Translations under genes and position numbers: made by a program | The notes under the pieces: model-generated | The model's input: the letters and a program-made list of their open reading frames with translations, nothing else | Told to the model about the DNA's origin: nothing | The model's database searches: none | Part shown: positions 12,846-26,100 of the stretch, in pieces | Layout: every line of letters starts with the position of its first letter | Numbering within the stretch: the stretch's first letter is position 1 | Source: Megascapheus bottae | Taxonomy: Eukaryota > Chordata > Mammalia > Rodentia > Geomyidae | Direction: 5' to 3' | Length of the DNA stretch: 64,000 bases | Assembly (NCBI GenBank): GCA_024803745.1 | Contig: JANJXV010000016.1 | Span: 42,896,525 to 42,960,524 of the forward strand

Positions 12846-13214
12846 TTTTGGTTACCTCTTCTTATCATTTTTAAGGCAATCTGTCTATCTTAAAGGAAAA
12901 AAAACTGCTTTTATGCAACAGGATTTTGTTTATCACTGTTTCCTTATTCTCAAATACTGAAACCACAAACGCCATCGGACTCAATGTGTATAGGCACATA
13001 GTAATTTAAAAGCTAATTGGAAATGTAAAACCCAATCCTAGCTTCTAATCTGGTGTCTCCTCTGTTTCAACTAGAAATCATTGCCAAGAACAGGAAAGGT
13101 GCTACCACCTATGGCCAGAGTTTAAAATGAAGCAATAGCAGTCTGCCTTCCAAAGTGTCCTTTGAGGTCGGAAGATTGTATCAACCTAACCTGTGTTGCA
13201 AGATGGCTTCAAAA

Positions 13215-13460
13215 AGGAATCACACCAGCGAGGTGGCTCACGCCTGCAACTCAGGAGGTTGAGATCTGAAGATCAAGGCTCAAAGCCAACCCAGGACTAA
13301 AAACCCTGAGACTCTTATCTCCAATTAATCACTAGAAAATGGGAAGTGGGGCTGTGGCTCAGGGGTAGGGCAGTAGCCTTGAGCTGAAGAGCTCAGAGAC
13401 AGTGACAGTGCCCAGCTCAGAGTTCAAGTCCCATGACCCCCTCCCTGTCCACACACATAC
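13215..13460 (+). mobile_element. 7SL-headed composite SINE
   Basis: Forward copy: CCAGCGAGGTGGCTCACGCC to GAGTTCAAGTCCCATGACCC, with part of the head deleted. Confidence 0.75.
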
Positions 13461-13504
13461 AAAACAGAGTCACATGTGGAGTTTAGATAAAAAATGTGCC
13501 TGTG

Positions 13505-13740
13505 GCCGGGCGCGGTGGCTCCTACCTGTAATCCTAGCTACTCAAGAGGCTGATATTTGAGGATCAAGGTTCAAAGACAGCCTGGACACTAAAGAACATG
13601 AGACTCCTATCTCCGATAAACCACTAGAAAATGGGAAATGGGCTTGTGACACAGGGGGTAGGACAGTAGCCTTGAACTGAAGAGCTCAGGGACAATACCC
13701 AGGCCCAGCGTTCAAGCTCCATGACCCACAAAAAAAAAAA
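13505..13740 (+). mobile_element. 7SL-headed composite SINE, intact head
   Basis: The head begins GCCGGGCGCGGTGGCTCCTA, almost the ancestral 7SL/Alu/B1 5' end. It ends in a poly(A) followed by ATGTG, which repeats AAAAATGTG just before the element, a probable target duplication. Confidence 0.85.
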
Positions 13741-13959
13741 AATGTGTGAAGAGATCCAGCTTTGGCCGACTCCAGCTCTCATTTGGAAAGAGGTGTGTTA
13801 TGTCTCCAGTGCTCCATCCCCGTGCCCTTGCTTCTCTTTGTTTGGCAGCTCACCACTGGTTCCACTGCACTTGGGCTGCAGCACAATGGGCTGTGCTTCT
13901 GCAGGTGCCCTCACCTGTCCAGGTATGGTGGCACTGTGGCTCTTTCAATAGGTGAGTAA

Positions 13960-13994
13960 GGCAGGCAGGCAGACGGACAGACAGACAGACAGAT
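13960..13994. repeat. GGCA/GACA microsatellite
   Basis: Short tetranucleotide run: three GGCA-type units followed by five GACA-type units. Confidence 0.85.
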
Positions 13995-15369
13995 AAAAGT
14001 TTCCACTGGAACCTGTTCATCTAAGACTCTCAGTTAAGACTGGCTAAAGAAACAGAGATTAGAAGCAGGGTACAAGAGAGTGTCACCGGACCCCTCCTGG
14101 AGTTGAGTTCATGAGTATATCCACCAACGCCAGCCACCTGTTATTTCTCATGGCCAACTCACTCCTAAGTGAGCCTTCTATTTTCCATAAGTCTTCTCTG
14201 AAAAACAAACAAACCAATAGTATTCTAAAACATCATGACTCTTCTGATCACTATTGGTTTCCTGCCTGTGCCAGGATTTAAACTCAGAGCCTCAAGTCAA
14301 GGACTGTATGCTAGAGCCAGGCTTCTCGTCCTTATTGCTTTAGTTTTCAGATAACTTCTGCATCGTGGCTGTTACTCCTCCTGCATGAGCCTGCAATTTG
14401 TGGGGAGACACCCAAAGGGCTTACGATCGCTCAGTGACTCTTGTCCCAGTCAGTCCCGACAGTGATGGCAGAAAATGGTTTTGCTTCTCTACTGGGCCAT
14501 CTTTACCAGTCCTTGGATCAAGATACTCCCTCCTCTGCCCTCTGATTGTCCCTTTATCTTATCATCATGGATTCAAGGATCTTGTATTTTTCCCGACAGT
14601 CCATAGGTCTGGGCTCCACTGGCGCTCAACTTGTGCTGAGTTCCATCAATGGGCCGTCCTTCCAGTGCATTGTGTCTTTCTTCATTATTTTGTGGCATAA
14701 GAAGCAAACTCCATATCCGTGCCATATCAGCATTGTCCCGGCCTGGAAACCAGCCACATCTGTTCACCAGGCCTGGCTGGAGACTGTGATCTGGCACTGG
14801 TGCACACCCAGTGGTTCAGACATACTGGCTTCCTGGCCCCTCCAGCAACCACAGGGCACCACACATCCAGGGATGGATGAGCAAACCTGCGCGTTTCTAT
14901 CATGGAGATGAACTTTCCAAGGGTCAACCTTATCTGAACCAGCATTAGAAAACAAGGATCTATGTTCTCTATCTGGAACAAAGAGTACAAGAGTTCATGC
15001 CAAGGGAAGAAAATCAATTCCGATTAACTGATAAAGGGTCCTGGCTCCGGGCACCGGGTTCTATGGCTGTACATGAAAGTGGCTGTCGGGAAATTGTGGC
15101 CCTGCTTGCTTGCCTTTTTTCAGCTTTCTTATGGGTTTTTTGTTTTTTGTTTTTTTGTTTTTGACAATGAGCAACCAGATTAGATTAACTAGAAAATGCA
15201 GTGCTTTTTCAGGAACAACTGAGGAATCTCAAGAGATTGAATTTTTCATCTTCTCTTGTATGGATCAGTACATTTAGTGGCTTCCTGCCCCATGTGTCTT
15301 CATTTGCAACGTGTGTGTAACCAAAGACCAAACAGCCCATGTGTCCTTTTCTTGTTTTCTTTCTTTTCT

Positions 15370-15660
15370 TTGACAGTGCTGGGCATGGAACTCAGTGATT
15401 CTCTTGCTAAGCCAGGCGCTCTACCACACCAGCCACTCTTCCAGACCCCTGGCTATTTCTGAGATGGGATCTCACCTTTTACCTAGACCGCCCTGGACCA
15501 GAATGCTCCCATTTACCCCACACTGTAATTGGGATGTCAGGCACACATCACTCTTTCCCGCTTTTTACCCAAGCTGGTCTGGAACTTCGGTCCTCCTGCT
15601 CTCTGGTTGTTAAGTAGCCAGGATGACAGGCATGCCACCATGCACTGTTACTGGTTGAGA
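15370..15660 (-). mobile_element. Old composite SINE, reverse
   Basis: A decayed reverse SINE: GCTGGGCATGGAACTCAGTG, then GAGATGGGATCTCACC, then AAGTAGCCAGGATGACAGGC. Boundaries are approximate. Confidence 0.55.
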
Positions 15661-16084
15661 CCAAGCCCCCACTTCTTGCCTGAGATGACGTCAATTCATG
15701 ATCTTCCTGATTTCTACTTCCAGAGTAGCAAGGGTTGTTGTGAAGAAATAGCTTTCTGGGTGTACGCCCAACAGTCTGTGATGACATTCCTAACAAACTA
15801 ATGTCCCTGAATAGATGGTTTTTACTGAAACAGTACCATTGAACATGTATTAGTGATATTTACTGTATACATCTGAAATGAGTCATTTCTCATCACAGTT
15901 TGCAATTAAAGGAACAGAAAAAAATTCTGTCTACTACTTGTACAACCATTTTATCACAGTCAGATTCTTCTCCCAGCTTGGCCTTCCCAACATGCCCAAC
16001 ATGTCCACTCCGTGTGTCTAAATGGATGGGCTACAGCTGTACAATTTTACTGTACAGAAATAACCCTATCTCTCACCCAATAAA

Positions 16085-16425
16085 ACCAATCATACCTGTA
16101 ATCCTGACAATTTGGAAGGCAAAGATTATTAGGCAGATCTAGGTACAAGGCCAGTCCTGCAAATAAATAAATAAACAAACAAATAATCTCTCTTAAGAAG
16201 CCAAGTGATGAAACCATGTATTCTGTGACCTCAAATACAAGGAGGCAGAGTGAGGAAAAGAAAGGTCCATGGCTGGCTCTGGGTGGGGAGAGGGGGAATG
16301 CAAGTTATTAAAAAATAACAAAGCAAAAAGGTGGCTTTGGGCACAACTCAAGTAACAGAGTGCCTACTAAGTAAGCAAGAAGCCCCAAGTTCAAAACCCA
16401 CTACTGCCAAAGCAACAAGAAAAAA
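16085..16425 (+). mobile_element. Old B1/tRNA-type SINE fragments
   Basis: The phrases ATACCTGTAATCCTGACAAT and CAAGTAACAGAGTGCCTACT, then CCCCAAGTTCAAAACCC, mark a decayed forward element with an AAAT-rich middle. Confidence 0.45.
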
Positions 16426-19400
16426 ATGGCTCCCGGACCCATCACTGTGATACCAGAGGCTCCCTGTCTCCTTCCCAGACAGCCGATGGAGGGAAAGAGC
16501 AGTCAGACTCCTGTCAGTCTTCCATATCTAAGCTATGGTGCAAGTTTTTATTATTTATTTTCTGTTTATGATCTAATGATGTATTTTACTATTGGCTGAG
16601 GATCTTGGTTGTCATCCTAGCCTGGGTGACTGTGCATTTCCTCATAAAAACATATTGCCAGTTCTTTCTTTATTGCAAGAGGTGAAAGGTTTATGACACA
16701 GGAAAGCATAAGTTAATGGTGACGTACAAATTATTATTGTATAAATCTGGTGCATTGTGAAGTGTTTTGGCTCTACAGAAGACTAGTCTGTACATCAAGG
16801 CCCCCAATATTAAGTAGCCCATCTTTCAAACGCCCACCGAGAATCAGATTATATAGTGTTCAACTAGCCTTCAGTCCCCAAGGATTGAAGAAATTGAGAA
16901 TCATCTCCTCATCTGCGTGTCAGACACTGTCAGAATACTATGGAATCCAATGCCACATCAGAAAGGCAAGGCCTTTCTGAGGAAGAGATGCTCCAGTCCA
17001 GCCCTAGCAGTTCAATACTACAGTGTGACCTCCCTCCCTGAAAACACACACTTAGGAAGACTGTGCACATCATAATCACCACTTGACCTTCAACCCTGGC
17101 CATGGAAGTAATTATCTAACAGGGTATATACCAACAGGTTACCTGCGCTTTCCATTTCAGGGAGGAGCCTGTGATTTTTTTTTTTCTTTCCTGGGGTCAG
17201 AGATTAAGAACAGATAAATCAGCTGGAACCAGTCAATATTTACTTAATGCACTCTGCTGAACTGGGTCTCTGGCTGAGAGAAGAACCAACCACAAGAGGA
17301 TGACAAGTTTGGCAAGTGTGGACTCTGAGTTTTTGGGTCCTGTGGCTCACCAGTTAGCCTTTGATGACTCTGACTAGAGAGGGCTGCGGAGGCACTGAGA
17401 AGCTGTTAGACTGAGAGAAGCCGGAAGTGTGTCAAGGTTCAGGAGCACACCACGCCGTGTGCAAGGTGATCAGCTCCTCCCCCAGCAGAGCAGGGCCCTG
17501 GCCTCCGAGCACGGGTCTCACCCACTCCACAACTGAGATGGCGTGGGGGAGGCAAAATGGACAGTCTGATAAGTCACACTGCAGGAGTGGCCAACCAAAC
17601 GCTGGATGCACTCTATACCCACAAAAGGCAAAACCTGACCTGATGATGCAGGCTTAGCTTGCGGTGCCTCTAGAGAACAGCTGCAATCTTTTGCATTCTA
17701 ACCAGGGAGACATCTTTCGGCACACAAAGCTTGCATGGGTCTGACTTGCTAGGGCTCCTCACCATTCCCAAACACCTGCAGACTCAGATTTCCCTTGCAA
17801 CTTGCGGCCCTTCCGCGCATTCCCTACTGAATGTTCCAGAAGGCATGTTTTCAGGCATGCCGATGCCCGGATCAAGAGGGATAGCCTTTCCAGGAAGGAC
17901 TGCCCTCAGCATGGTTGTCATTTCCCACAGGAAGTGGGGCTCTGACACTTACCTCACTTCCTGCTTCGGAGCTGGGTCTCACCCAGGCTGGCTTCCTGGG
18001 GCCAGCCTCATTCCTTTGGGTTTGTGGGGAAGCCACCCCACAACCAACCTCAGAACCCTTCTGCATTGTCTTGCATTGCGCTGCAGCACGAGGAGCCGTG
18101 CGCAGTGATGCGCTGCTCCAGGGTCCAGTGCTGCCATCCCCTTCCTTAGAGTCAGGATCTAAAGTCTAGGTGGTGTTAACCAGGCGTCTTGGAGCTAGAA
18201 GTGAACAGCTGACACCAGCTGCGTGCCACTGTTGAGATGGAATCTCATGACCTTTTGGCCCTAGCAGACCCGGAGCCAAACTTTTCACACTCTCAGCCTT
18301 CCAAGTATCTAAGGTGACAGGCCGAAGCCTGGCACTCCTTCATTCTGAATATTCAGAGCCTCTTCTTCCATGAAGCAGCTCAGCAGCCGGAGATGATGGA
18401 GGCTCCCACGGGTTTTCTTTCCCTCGAATGATCAAAGCCACCTGGAGGTACTGAGTCCTGGTCTTTACAGACCATAGCTTTCTGAAGGACTTAGGGAGGC
18501 TTTTAATATTGTCGGAAAAAAACCCAAAAACCTGTTTCAAGGAACATCTGGGAGTCTTAGGTGCCCCAGCTGAGTTTTGAAGTTGCTGCTATTCTAAGCG
18601 TCTGGATCCACACACAGAAGGCTAATGGCTTCTCAGCTATCCGAGAAGTTACTAGAAAGTTCTCCCACTGAAAGGTAACCATGCAGCCCCAGAGAGTGAC
18701 TGCAGCCCACGAGATGACGTATGTGACACCAAGAATTGTAAGTGGACATTTGCCATTTGAGCTTGAGGTGAGAACAAGCCAGGTGACTAGATCACATGGT
18801 CTAAGTGAAGGGAAAGCTCTGCCGTGCACCTTAGCCCACTTTCGGGCTTGTCAGGCGTCTTCTCACTCCACATCCTTGCTCGTACAAGGCTGAGGCTGAG
18901 ATGGAGGGCATGCACAGACAGGCCTGCTTCTACATGGCCTTCACACCCTCACTGTCACGAGGCTGGCTTTGGTTTTTGTGTATTCCTTTCCGTTGTGTTC
19001 CTAATAGTATTTCCTGTACTGCAAGTATACTGACTGAATAGCATACAATCAGGAAAAAAAGAAATCAAAGTGAAAAGGAAAATAGGTTTCCCTAAAGAGG
19101 AAGTTGACGGCATCTCAAAGCTTTAATTAAGGAGTTAAAATGACCATTACATGTGAAAAGGGCCACCATAACAGGCCAGGTAGAGAGTTCTGACCCAGCT
19201 GAAAATGCTAAAGTAGGGAAGCAGTTTCTCCCTGAAGCTATAAGGAAGGGAAAGGGGGTGGGGAGCTAAAGTAATGCCCTCGGACACAGAACTCCAGCCA
19301 GCGGATCCACACACAAGGAAAAGCTCCTGGCATAAGAATTACCAGTCAAACCAGCTTATCTAAGATAATTCCGAGTTCCTACTTTTCCTGACTGAGCAAC

Positions 19401-21433
19401 CAACCATCCAGCCCCACGGTAGGGCTCTACTCCAATCTGAAATCGGGTGAGGAGCGGGACAGCCCAGACCTTATAGGTAAGAATAGACAGGGACCCGTAG
19501 GTTAGAAGGACAGGGACAGTAGACGCTTCTGGCTGAACAGCCTTCCTTTGCCACCTTCTTTCCAGCAAAGGAAATGGACAGAGACATGGTGTACAGCTCC
19601 AAGACAGACAGTGGGGGGATGAGGGGGTAATTACAGCATGGCATCATGGGAGAGAAATCAGAGCTCCTGCAGTCCTGTGGGGCTTGAGAAGTCCTAGCCA
19701 GAGCAACAGTTGTCTGATTCTCAGCCCAAATGACTGAGGAATCCCCGCAGGGACACAGCAGGTAAAGGCCACAGGTCCATTCCATGTTTGCCCTACAAGG
19801 AAAACTTCAACTCAAAACATTTAATTGCTCTAGGTGACATATCCTGGGCTTTACGAGTTTCTCAGTGTCCAGGGGCCAGTGAGGGACTAAGCCACACATT
19901 AGGGACAAGAGTGCCTTCTCTCCTCTGCCAGGCCTCAGTATAGGCCAGGAAAATCAGTGTTTCCCTGAGAGGAGCAGGCTGGGAGCCCCTAAAGCCAGCA
20001 GGTTAGAGCAGAAAGGAAGGGAGCACCAATGAACTGCTCTGACTCCAGGGAGCAGGTGCCTGTGGCTGGGCCAGAGAGCCTTGGCCAGCAGTGATATTGC
20101 AGCTGTGCAGAGATAAAGACGGTGGGAGAGTGGCAGCCATGTGATACTCCAGCTGCAGAGAGATAAGGAGGAGCCCAGCAGAAGTTATCACACAGGTGGA
20201 AAGCAGCGAACTTCCTTGACCTTCCAGCACAACATGCAACCAGCCCTGCCCCCTTCCTGTTTGCCTCTGATAACTCTCGACCCTGGCTTGCCCTCCAAGA
20301 TCGGACACAAACTCCACAGTCCTCAGGGTTTCACCAGTCATCAGGACCTGGAAAGGACAGCTACCACGCACATTAGACACATCTTTCTCACCGCTGCCGT
20401 ACCGGAAACAACTGGAGAATAAATGTGACTGCGCCCATGACACATGCAAAGCTCAGCACAGGCCTATGAACCTCAGTTGTCAAGACCTGTCCTTAGGGGC
20501 TGAAGAGTGCACGGCCGCCTTGAAACTGATTCCTCAAGGTTGTGAGAAACTCTGTTATTATCAAGTTCATGTCTACCAATGACAATAAAAACCAAAGGCT
20601 GGAAATACTAAGTAGAAACTGGACATCCATTACAATTCAGATATCCATTTAGCTTAGTCATTCACTCAACAAACACCACCTTTGTACCAAGAATTGGCCC
20701 AGGCTCTGGATATAGGTCAGAGCAGGGGCAGTGGCCTGGCTGGGTAAGCCTGGGTCACATGTACAGTAACCCAAAGAGATGAGCTCAAAACTCTACACTG
20801 GATAGACTATAGGCTGTCAGTAAACAAATACTACTTATACACGATTGTTTATTCTCATTTATTACTAATCATTAATATCTAACACTGTTATCTACACTTG
20901 GGAGGGAAAGGCAGGAAGCAGCACTCTGGGAGACCTCTGGAGAAGACGACCTCTGCTTCTGGGCTGGGTGGACTGGATGCCTCTGAGACAGGACAGTGTG
21001 ACTCGGGAGAAAATGTGCACGTTCATGACAGTACTGGGCTCTGTGCTGTAACCGCTTTCCTGAACAGAACACCGGCCTCACACAGCTCAGCGGGGCTCAG
21101 TGCACTCATCTGCACTCCCATCACCCAAGAAGGACTTTGCTCCCTCCTTTCCAGCCCCAGGTAACTGTGGAGTCTCTGTGGATTTGCCTGCTGTGAACGC
21201 TCCATGTGACTGGAATCAGAGTGCTCTTTTCTGAATGGCTTCTTTTATTCAGTGTGACTTAAATTTCAGCACTATAGAATTTTAAATGTCCATGAATGTT
21301 CTATTGTATGAGCATATCTCCTTTGTCCATTTATCCACTGTGGACTGCTTGGCTTGTTCTGCTTTTATGGTTATTATGAAGAATGGCATGGATATTCATT
21401 TATAGATCTGTCTGAATGCCTGCCTGCTCCACC

Positions 21434-21643
21434 TTTTTTTTTTTTTTTTTTTTTTTTGCCAGTCCTGGGGCCTGAACTCAGGGCCTGAGCACTGTCCCTG
21501 GGCTTTCCTCAAGGCTAGAGCTCTACCACTTGAGCCTCAGCACCACTTCCGGCTTTTTTCTATGTATGTGGTACCGAAGACTTGAACCCAGGTCTTCATG
21601 CATACTAGGCAAGCACTCTACCACTAGGACAAACTCCTGGCCC
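21434..21643 (-). mobile_element. Dimeric ID-headed SINE, reverse
   Basis: Reverse full-length copy: a T tract, GCCAGTCCTGGGGCCTGAAC, then box B complement, ending AACTCCTGGCCCC. A further decayed reverse SINE follows at about 21675-21880. Confidence 0.85.
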
Positions 21644-21884
21644 CTAATCTACCTCTTATAAAAGGACTTTGTATAAAGTATTGGACCTTGAACTCAAGAG
21701 CCTGGGCGTGGGTGCTGTCCTTCAGCCTTTTCACTCAAGGATGGTGCTGTACCCCTTGAGCCACAGACCCATGCTCAGCTTTTAAATTTTGGGTGGTGGG
21801 GGAGGGGGAAACTGGAAGTCTATGGACTTTCCTGCCCAAGGCTGGCTTTGAGCTATGATCCTCAGCCTGTAGTGTGGCTAGGAT

Positions 21885-22260
21885 TAACCACCAAAAAACC
21901 AGAAGTAGTGCTGTGGCTCAAGTGGTAGAGTGCTAACCTTGTGCTGAAGAGCTCAGGAACAACGCCCAAGGCCAGAGTTCAAGCCCCACAACCAACCAAA
22001 ATACAAAAACAACGGCAAAAGGAGTGGTGTGCAACCAAGTGCCATTGGCTTGCTCACGCCTGTAGTCCCAGCTTCTCTGAGACTGAGTTCTGAGGATTGT
22101 GCTCCAGCCCAGATAGACAAGTCCATAAGACTCTTATCCCCAATTAACCACCAAAAGGCCGGAAGTGAAGCTGTGACTCACTCACGTACTAGAATACTGG
22201 CCTTGAGCACAAAAGAGCAGGGTCGGAATCTAGGCTCTGAGTTCAAGGCCCATGACTAGC
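21885..22260 (+). mobile_element. Two composite SINE remnants
   Basis: A 5'-truncated tail (TTAACCACCAAAAAACC to CCCCACAACCAACCAAAATA) at about 21885-22015, then a fuller forward copy at about 22038-22262 (GTGCCATTGGCTTGCTCACG). A GGCA repeat at 22268-22294 marks its tail. Confidence 0.65.
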
Positions 22261-22289
22261 ACAAGGTAGACAGGCAGGCAGGCAGGCAG

Positions 22290-23081
22290 GCAGGAGAGTG
22301 GTATGCCAGATGCCTATGGCTCTTGCATGTAATCCTAGCTACTGAGGAGTCTAAGTTTTGAAGATCCCACTCTAAAGCCAGTCCAGGCAGAAAAGTCCAC
22401 GAAACGTATTTTCTATTATCACCAAAAAGCTGGAAGTGGAGTTGTGGCCTGAAGTGGTAGAGCACCAGCCTTGAGGAGTAAAGGTAAGGGACAGTGCCCC
22501 GGCCCTGAGGTCGCGAGTGGCGACAATGGAGAACAATGGTCAGAACTGATCCGGAAGCACCCGTTCCTGTGCCTTTCTTGCTTGAAAAAGAAATGACATT
22601 GGGAGTGTCTAGCAGCTGCACGCTGACTCGGGCATCCTGGGCCACAGGGCGAGATGGGGCCAGCCCACCCCAAACGTCACACAGAGACATTTGTGAGGTT
22701 GAGGATCTCCATATGACTGGCACAGCAAGTCATTCTGCTTAACAATCAGAGATGCTAAGCCTTAGAGCTAATTCTGTACCAAACAAGACAGGCAAACATG
22801 GTATGTTTTAAAAGCCAGATATATTTTTAAAAGATTATGCTTACACTAAGTAACTTATGTGGTGAAGAAACATGGAAATAAAGTTGATGAATAAAAAGGC
22901 ACATTTGAAAGGTTGAGTAGTAGACAGTTCTTTTTGTTCCATTCTGAATGTGGGAAGAAAGAGAAACAGACATGGTGAAATTATTTCCTCAGGTGAGGTT
23001 TCTGTCAGGGGAAGTGATTAACACTGGCTTCGTGTCTCCCTCAGCCCAGGTGGTCTCTTCTTCCTTGGCGTCTGAGGGTAC
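22290..23081 (-). other. CYB5A: Probable CYB5A 3' UTR and flank
   Basis: This is sequence immediately 3' of the CYB5A stop. Reading the minus strand from 23081 to about 22300 I see no AATAAA or ATTAAA. An AATATA variant lies at about 22821-22826, and a clear AATAAA complement appears only at about 21244-21249. The 3' end is therefore undefined. The left part overlaps a SINE (about 22303-22510). Confidence 0.4.
22303..22510 (+). mobile_element. 7SL-headed composite SINE, diverged
   Basis: Forward copy (GATGCCTATGGCTCTTGCAT to ACAGTGCCCCGGCCCTGAG), probably within or just past the CYB5A 3' UTR. Confidence 0.65.
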
Positions 23082-23163
23082 TCAGTCTTCCGCCATGTAG
23101 AAGCGGTACATCAGGGCGACGGTCAGGGCAGAGATGGCCGGGATCACCCAGCTGGTCCACCAA
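23082..23163 (-). CDS. CYB5A: CYB5A coding exon 5 (membrane anchor and stop)
   Basis: The exon follows acceptor TTTCTAG|TTGGTGG. Its first base completes Ser108. It then encodes [26 protein letters not shown] and TGA at 23082-23084. This is the tail-anchor segment: about 17 hydrophobic residues with an arginine and a short acidic C-terminus, typical of ER-targeted b5. The 3' UTR continues leftwards. Confidence 0.97.
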
Positions 23164-26100
23164 CTAGAAAGACAGACATGGGAACGGTCACAGTGGCAAG
23201 ACAGACGTGCGGAGAGGGGTGTGACAGGCAATGCATGGACAGGGAACCACTAACCCCTCCCCTGCTGAGAGAAGACCCTCCTCCTCCCCGCCCAGTTCAA
23301 CTTCTATAAACTTAACCCCCTTCACTCATTCCTGTACACTTAGCCCTGGCCCCTCCCATCATTTCCACAAACTGAATAGAGAACCCTCACTCCTCCCAGC
23401 AGACACCATCTGGCGGTGACTTTCCCACTGACATGAAGCCTTGTCTTAGCGAACAACAAGGCAACAGAAGTAAATACTCCTAATGTGTTTTTCTAGCCCA
23501 ACGTGTTCATTGGGAAATTAAAAATAGCTGGGTGTGTGACTCACACCTGTAATCCTAGCTACTTAGGAGACTGAGGGTCCCAGTCTGAGATCAGCATGGG
23601 CAGTAAAGTCTGTGATACTCTTATCTCCAATTAATGACCAAAAAACTGGAAACGGAGTGGTGGCTCAACTGGTAGAACACCAGCCTTCAGTGAAAAAGCT
23701 GGGTTCAATCCCCATTAGTGGCAGAAGAAAGGAAGGGAAGAAGGGAGGAGAGGAGGAGGGAGGGAGGAAGGGAGGGAAGGAGGAAGGGAGGGAAGGAGGG
23801 AGGAAGGGAGGAAGGGAGGAAGGAGCAGGCAATCAGGCAGGCAGGCTGGTAGGAAGGCTAGTGAGTATCAGAAGCCTAAGGTTCACATTTTGGGACAACA
23901 GTCAACAAACTGCCCAGCCAAGGGCTGAGCTAGGCCCTGAGCCATGCACTGGGGAGGAGAGGCAGAGATGTCTGAACTCTGTGAGCACTTGACTATCACC
24001 TATATCCTGGCTGTAGTAATTTGGATATTTTGCTTTAAAATCCCATCTTGACAACCTGAGCATGTTGTTTCCTAACAGAGCACCTAACCTGTGGTCAACT
24101 TGCCTAAATTCACAGAAATAAAAAATTTATCCCTGGGGCAGGAGCTGGAGTCACCATGCCCACAGGTGGAGCCAATCGCTTGGGCTAGGTGTGAGCTGAG
24201 GGAGCTCAGCTGGAGACCGACACAGTCATGCCCACTCCATCCCAGTCCTGCTTTAGAACAACCCCCACGTACCTGGAATTAGACTCGACAGTAGTAATAA
24301 GAGTGTCCTGGAACAGGAGAAAAAAAAAGGAAAGTTAAATTGGCATCTGAATATTCACTCCACAAAAGCCTGCTTTAAAATAAATCATAGCAGTTTCTCC
24401 AATGCTACTTTAAAGAAACTGAGGAAAGGATAACTTCCATCACAAAGCTCTTTTTACTAAAATGTCAAATCTGTCTATTTTCCCAAATAGAACCTTCTAT
24501 ATTTAAATTACTTCACATTACCAGGATTATTTGAACGTGTTAAAAGTTAATACTCCTTACAGTCATCTAAATAACACAGAAGCTGAAAACAGATACTGAG
24601 ATGTAAACACACAACTCCTTCGTGGTCTTTCTGGAACAGCAATTTAAGCTTCAAAACCATGAAGTGTGTTAATAAAAACATCAATTGCTTTATTCAAGTC
24701 TGATAGGATGTAACCAAATACACTAACAACTAAGGACTGTTTTTTCACAGTCTTACATTCTAGACCACCTTTTCTGAGCCTCCATTAGACAATGGTAGTA
24801 TAAAAATTCCTACAACATCCATAAATGTCTTCATGGACTACTCCACCTGATTAACAAGAAAGCTCTGCTTTTTACCTTCTAGCACTTTCTAAGAGCAGCC
24901 CTTCTTGTGAGGACATCTCTGGAAAGCTCCTCAAACAGCCTAAGAACTGAGGTCTAGAGCTAAATGCACTCCTGAGCTTGAAAAAGTGTTCAAAAGTACT
25001 CTTAGTAATACACACCAGCAAAAGCATTAGTGCTTTAAGCAAAAGCAGCCATAAATGAGACAGCCTCAGTGGTCTGTAGCAGCAAGAAAAACACCATCAG
25101 CGCAAGTACAAATGGCTCACACCTGTAATCCTAGCCTAGGAGGCTAAGGATCTGAGAATTATGGTTCAAAGCCAGCCCAGGCAGAAAAAAATGCATACAA
25201 TCCTTACCTCCAATTAACCAGCAAAAAGCTGGAAGTAGAGCTGTGGCTCAAGTGGCAGAATACCAACCTTGAATGAAAAAGCTACAGGACAGCGCCCACG
25301 CCCCTAGATCAATCTCCAGTAGAGGAATCAAAAATTTTTTCTAAGGCACAAATACAACAGTCAGCAGCTTGCACTGAGGTCAGGCATCAGTCCAGCCAAG
25401 CACAAGGCACACTGCAGACACACCATACAAGGACAGTAAGCTTTCAAGGAATCCCAGGGTAAGCAGTTAGGAGACACACCAACCTTGACACAGGGCCTTT
25501 AAGATTCCTGACACAGTAGGGGGGAAAATCAGTTGTTTAAAAAGAAGACTTCACAATTATCTACTGCAGCAATTTTCAACCTTCTAAAAAAAGTATACTT
25601 CAAAAAATTATATTTCAAAAAAGTATAACTACTGCAAGATTTTTTTCAATTTTTTACACACAAATCAAAGTAAGGTGATTAGAAACAAAATATGGAGTGT
25701 TAATTAGCTACTATAAGAAAGACATAATCAGTCCTGAAACCAGAGAGCTCAGTGAAGGTAAAGTATTATTGTCACACAGCAGTTGGATGTGACAGCAACA
25801 GAAGGCAAACCCCACCAGTCATGGCTGTGCCCTGAGGCAAAAGCGCATGCACACATGCATCTAACCAAACATGCAGCAACTCTGCAACCTCACCACCCCC
25901 ACACTTCTATGAGGGCTGATGCCAGAACAACACTAAAGTGTTGAAATACCCTTACAATGTGAAACTTGGTTCTAGCAAGTCCATCATTACCATCCATCAC
26001 ACAGATGCCCATGGGATGGAGCTTAAATCACATAGCTTTTCTGCTCCATATCCCAAAGCAAGCCAGTGACCACTTAGCATTTGGGTACAAAAGCCAAGTA

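Larger units (their letters stand above)
13995..21433. other. Intergenic, mostly unique sequence
   Basis: No gene recognised. Two old SINE regions (15370-15660, 16085-16425), a cluster of WGATAA sites (20111-20273), and otherwise unannotated sequence. Open frames up to 148 codons occur at random positions without splice or family support. Confidence 0.55.
23164..24272 (-). other. CYB5A: CYB5A intron 4
   Basis: This 1.1-kb GT-AG intron contains a forward composite SINE (about 23527-23720) whose A-tail region has become a GGAA/GGAG purine repeat (23726-23826). No other coding signal was seen. Confidence 0.85.

Noticed and set aside
20003..20449. 148-codon minus-strand frame
   Set aside because: No recognisable motif, no supported splice sites, and it overlaps a GATA-rich unique region; length is compatible with chance in G+C-moderate DNA.
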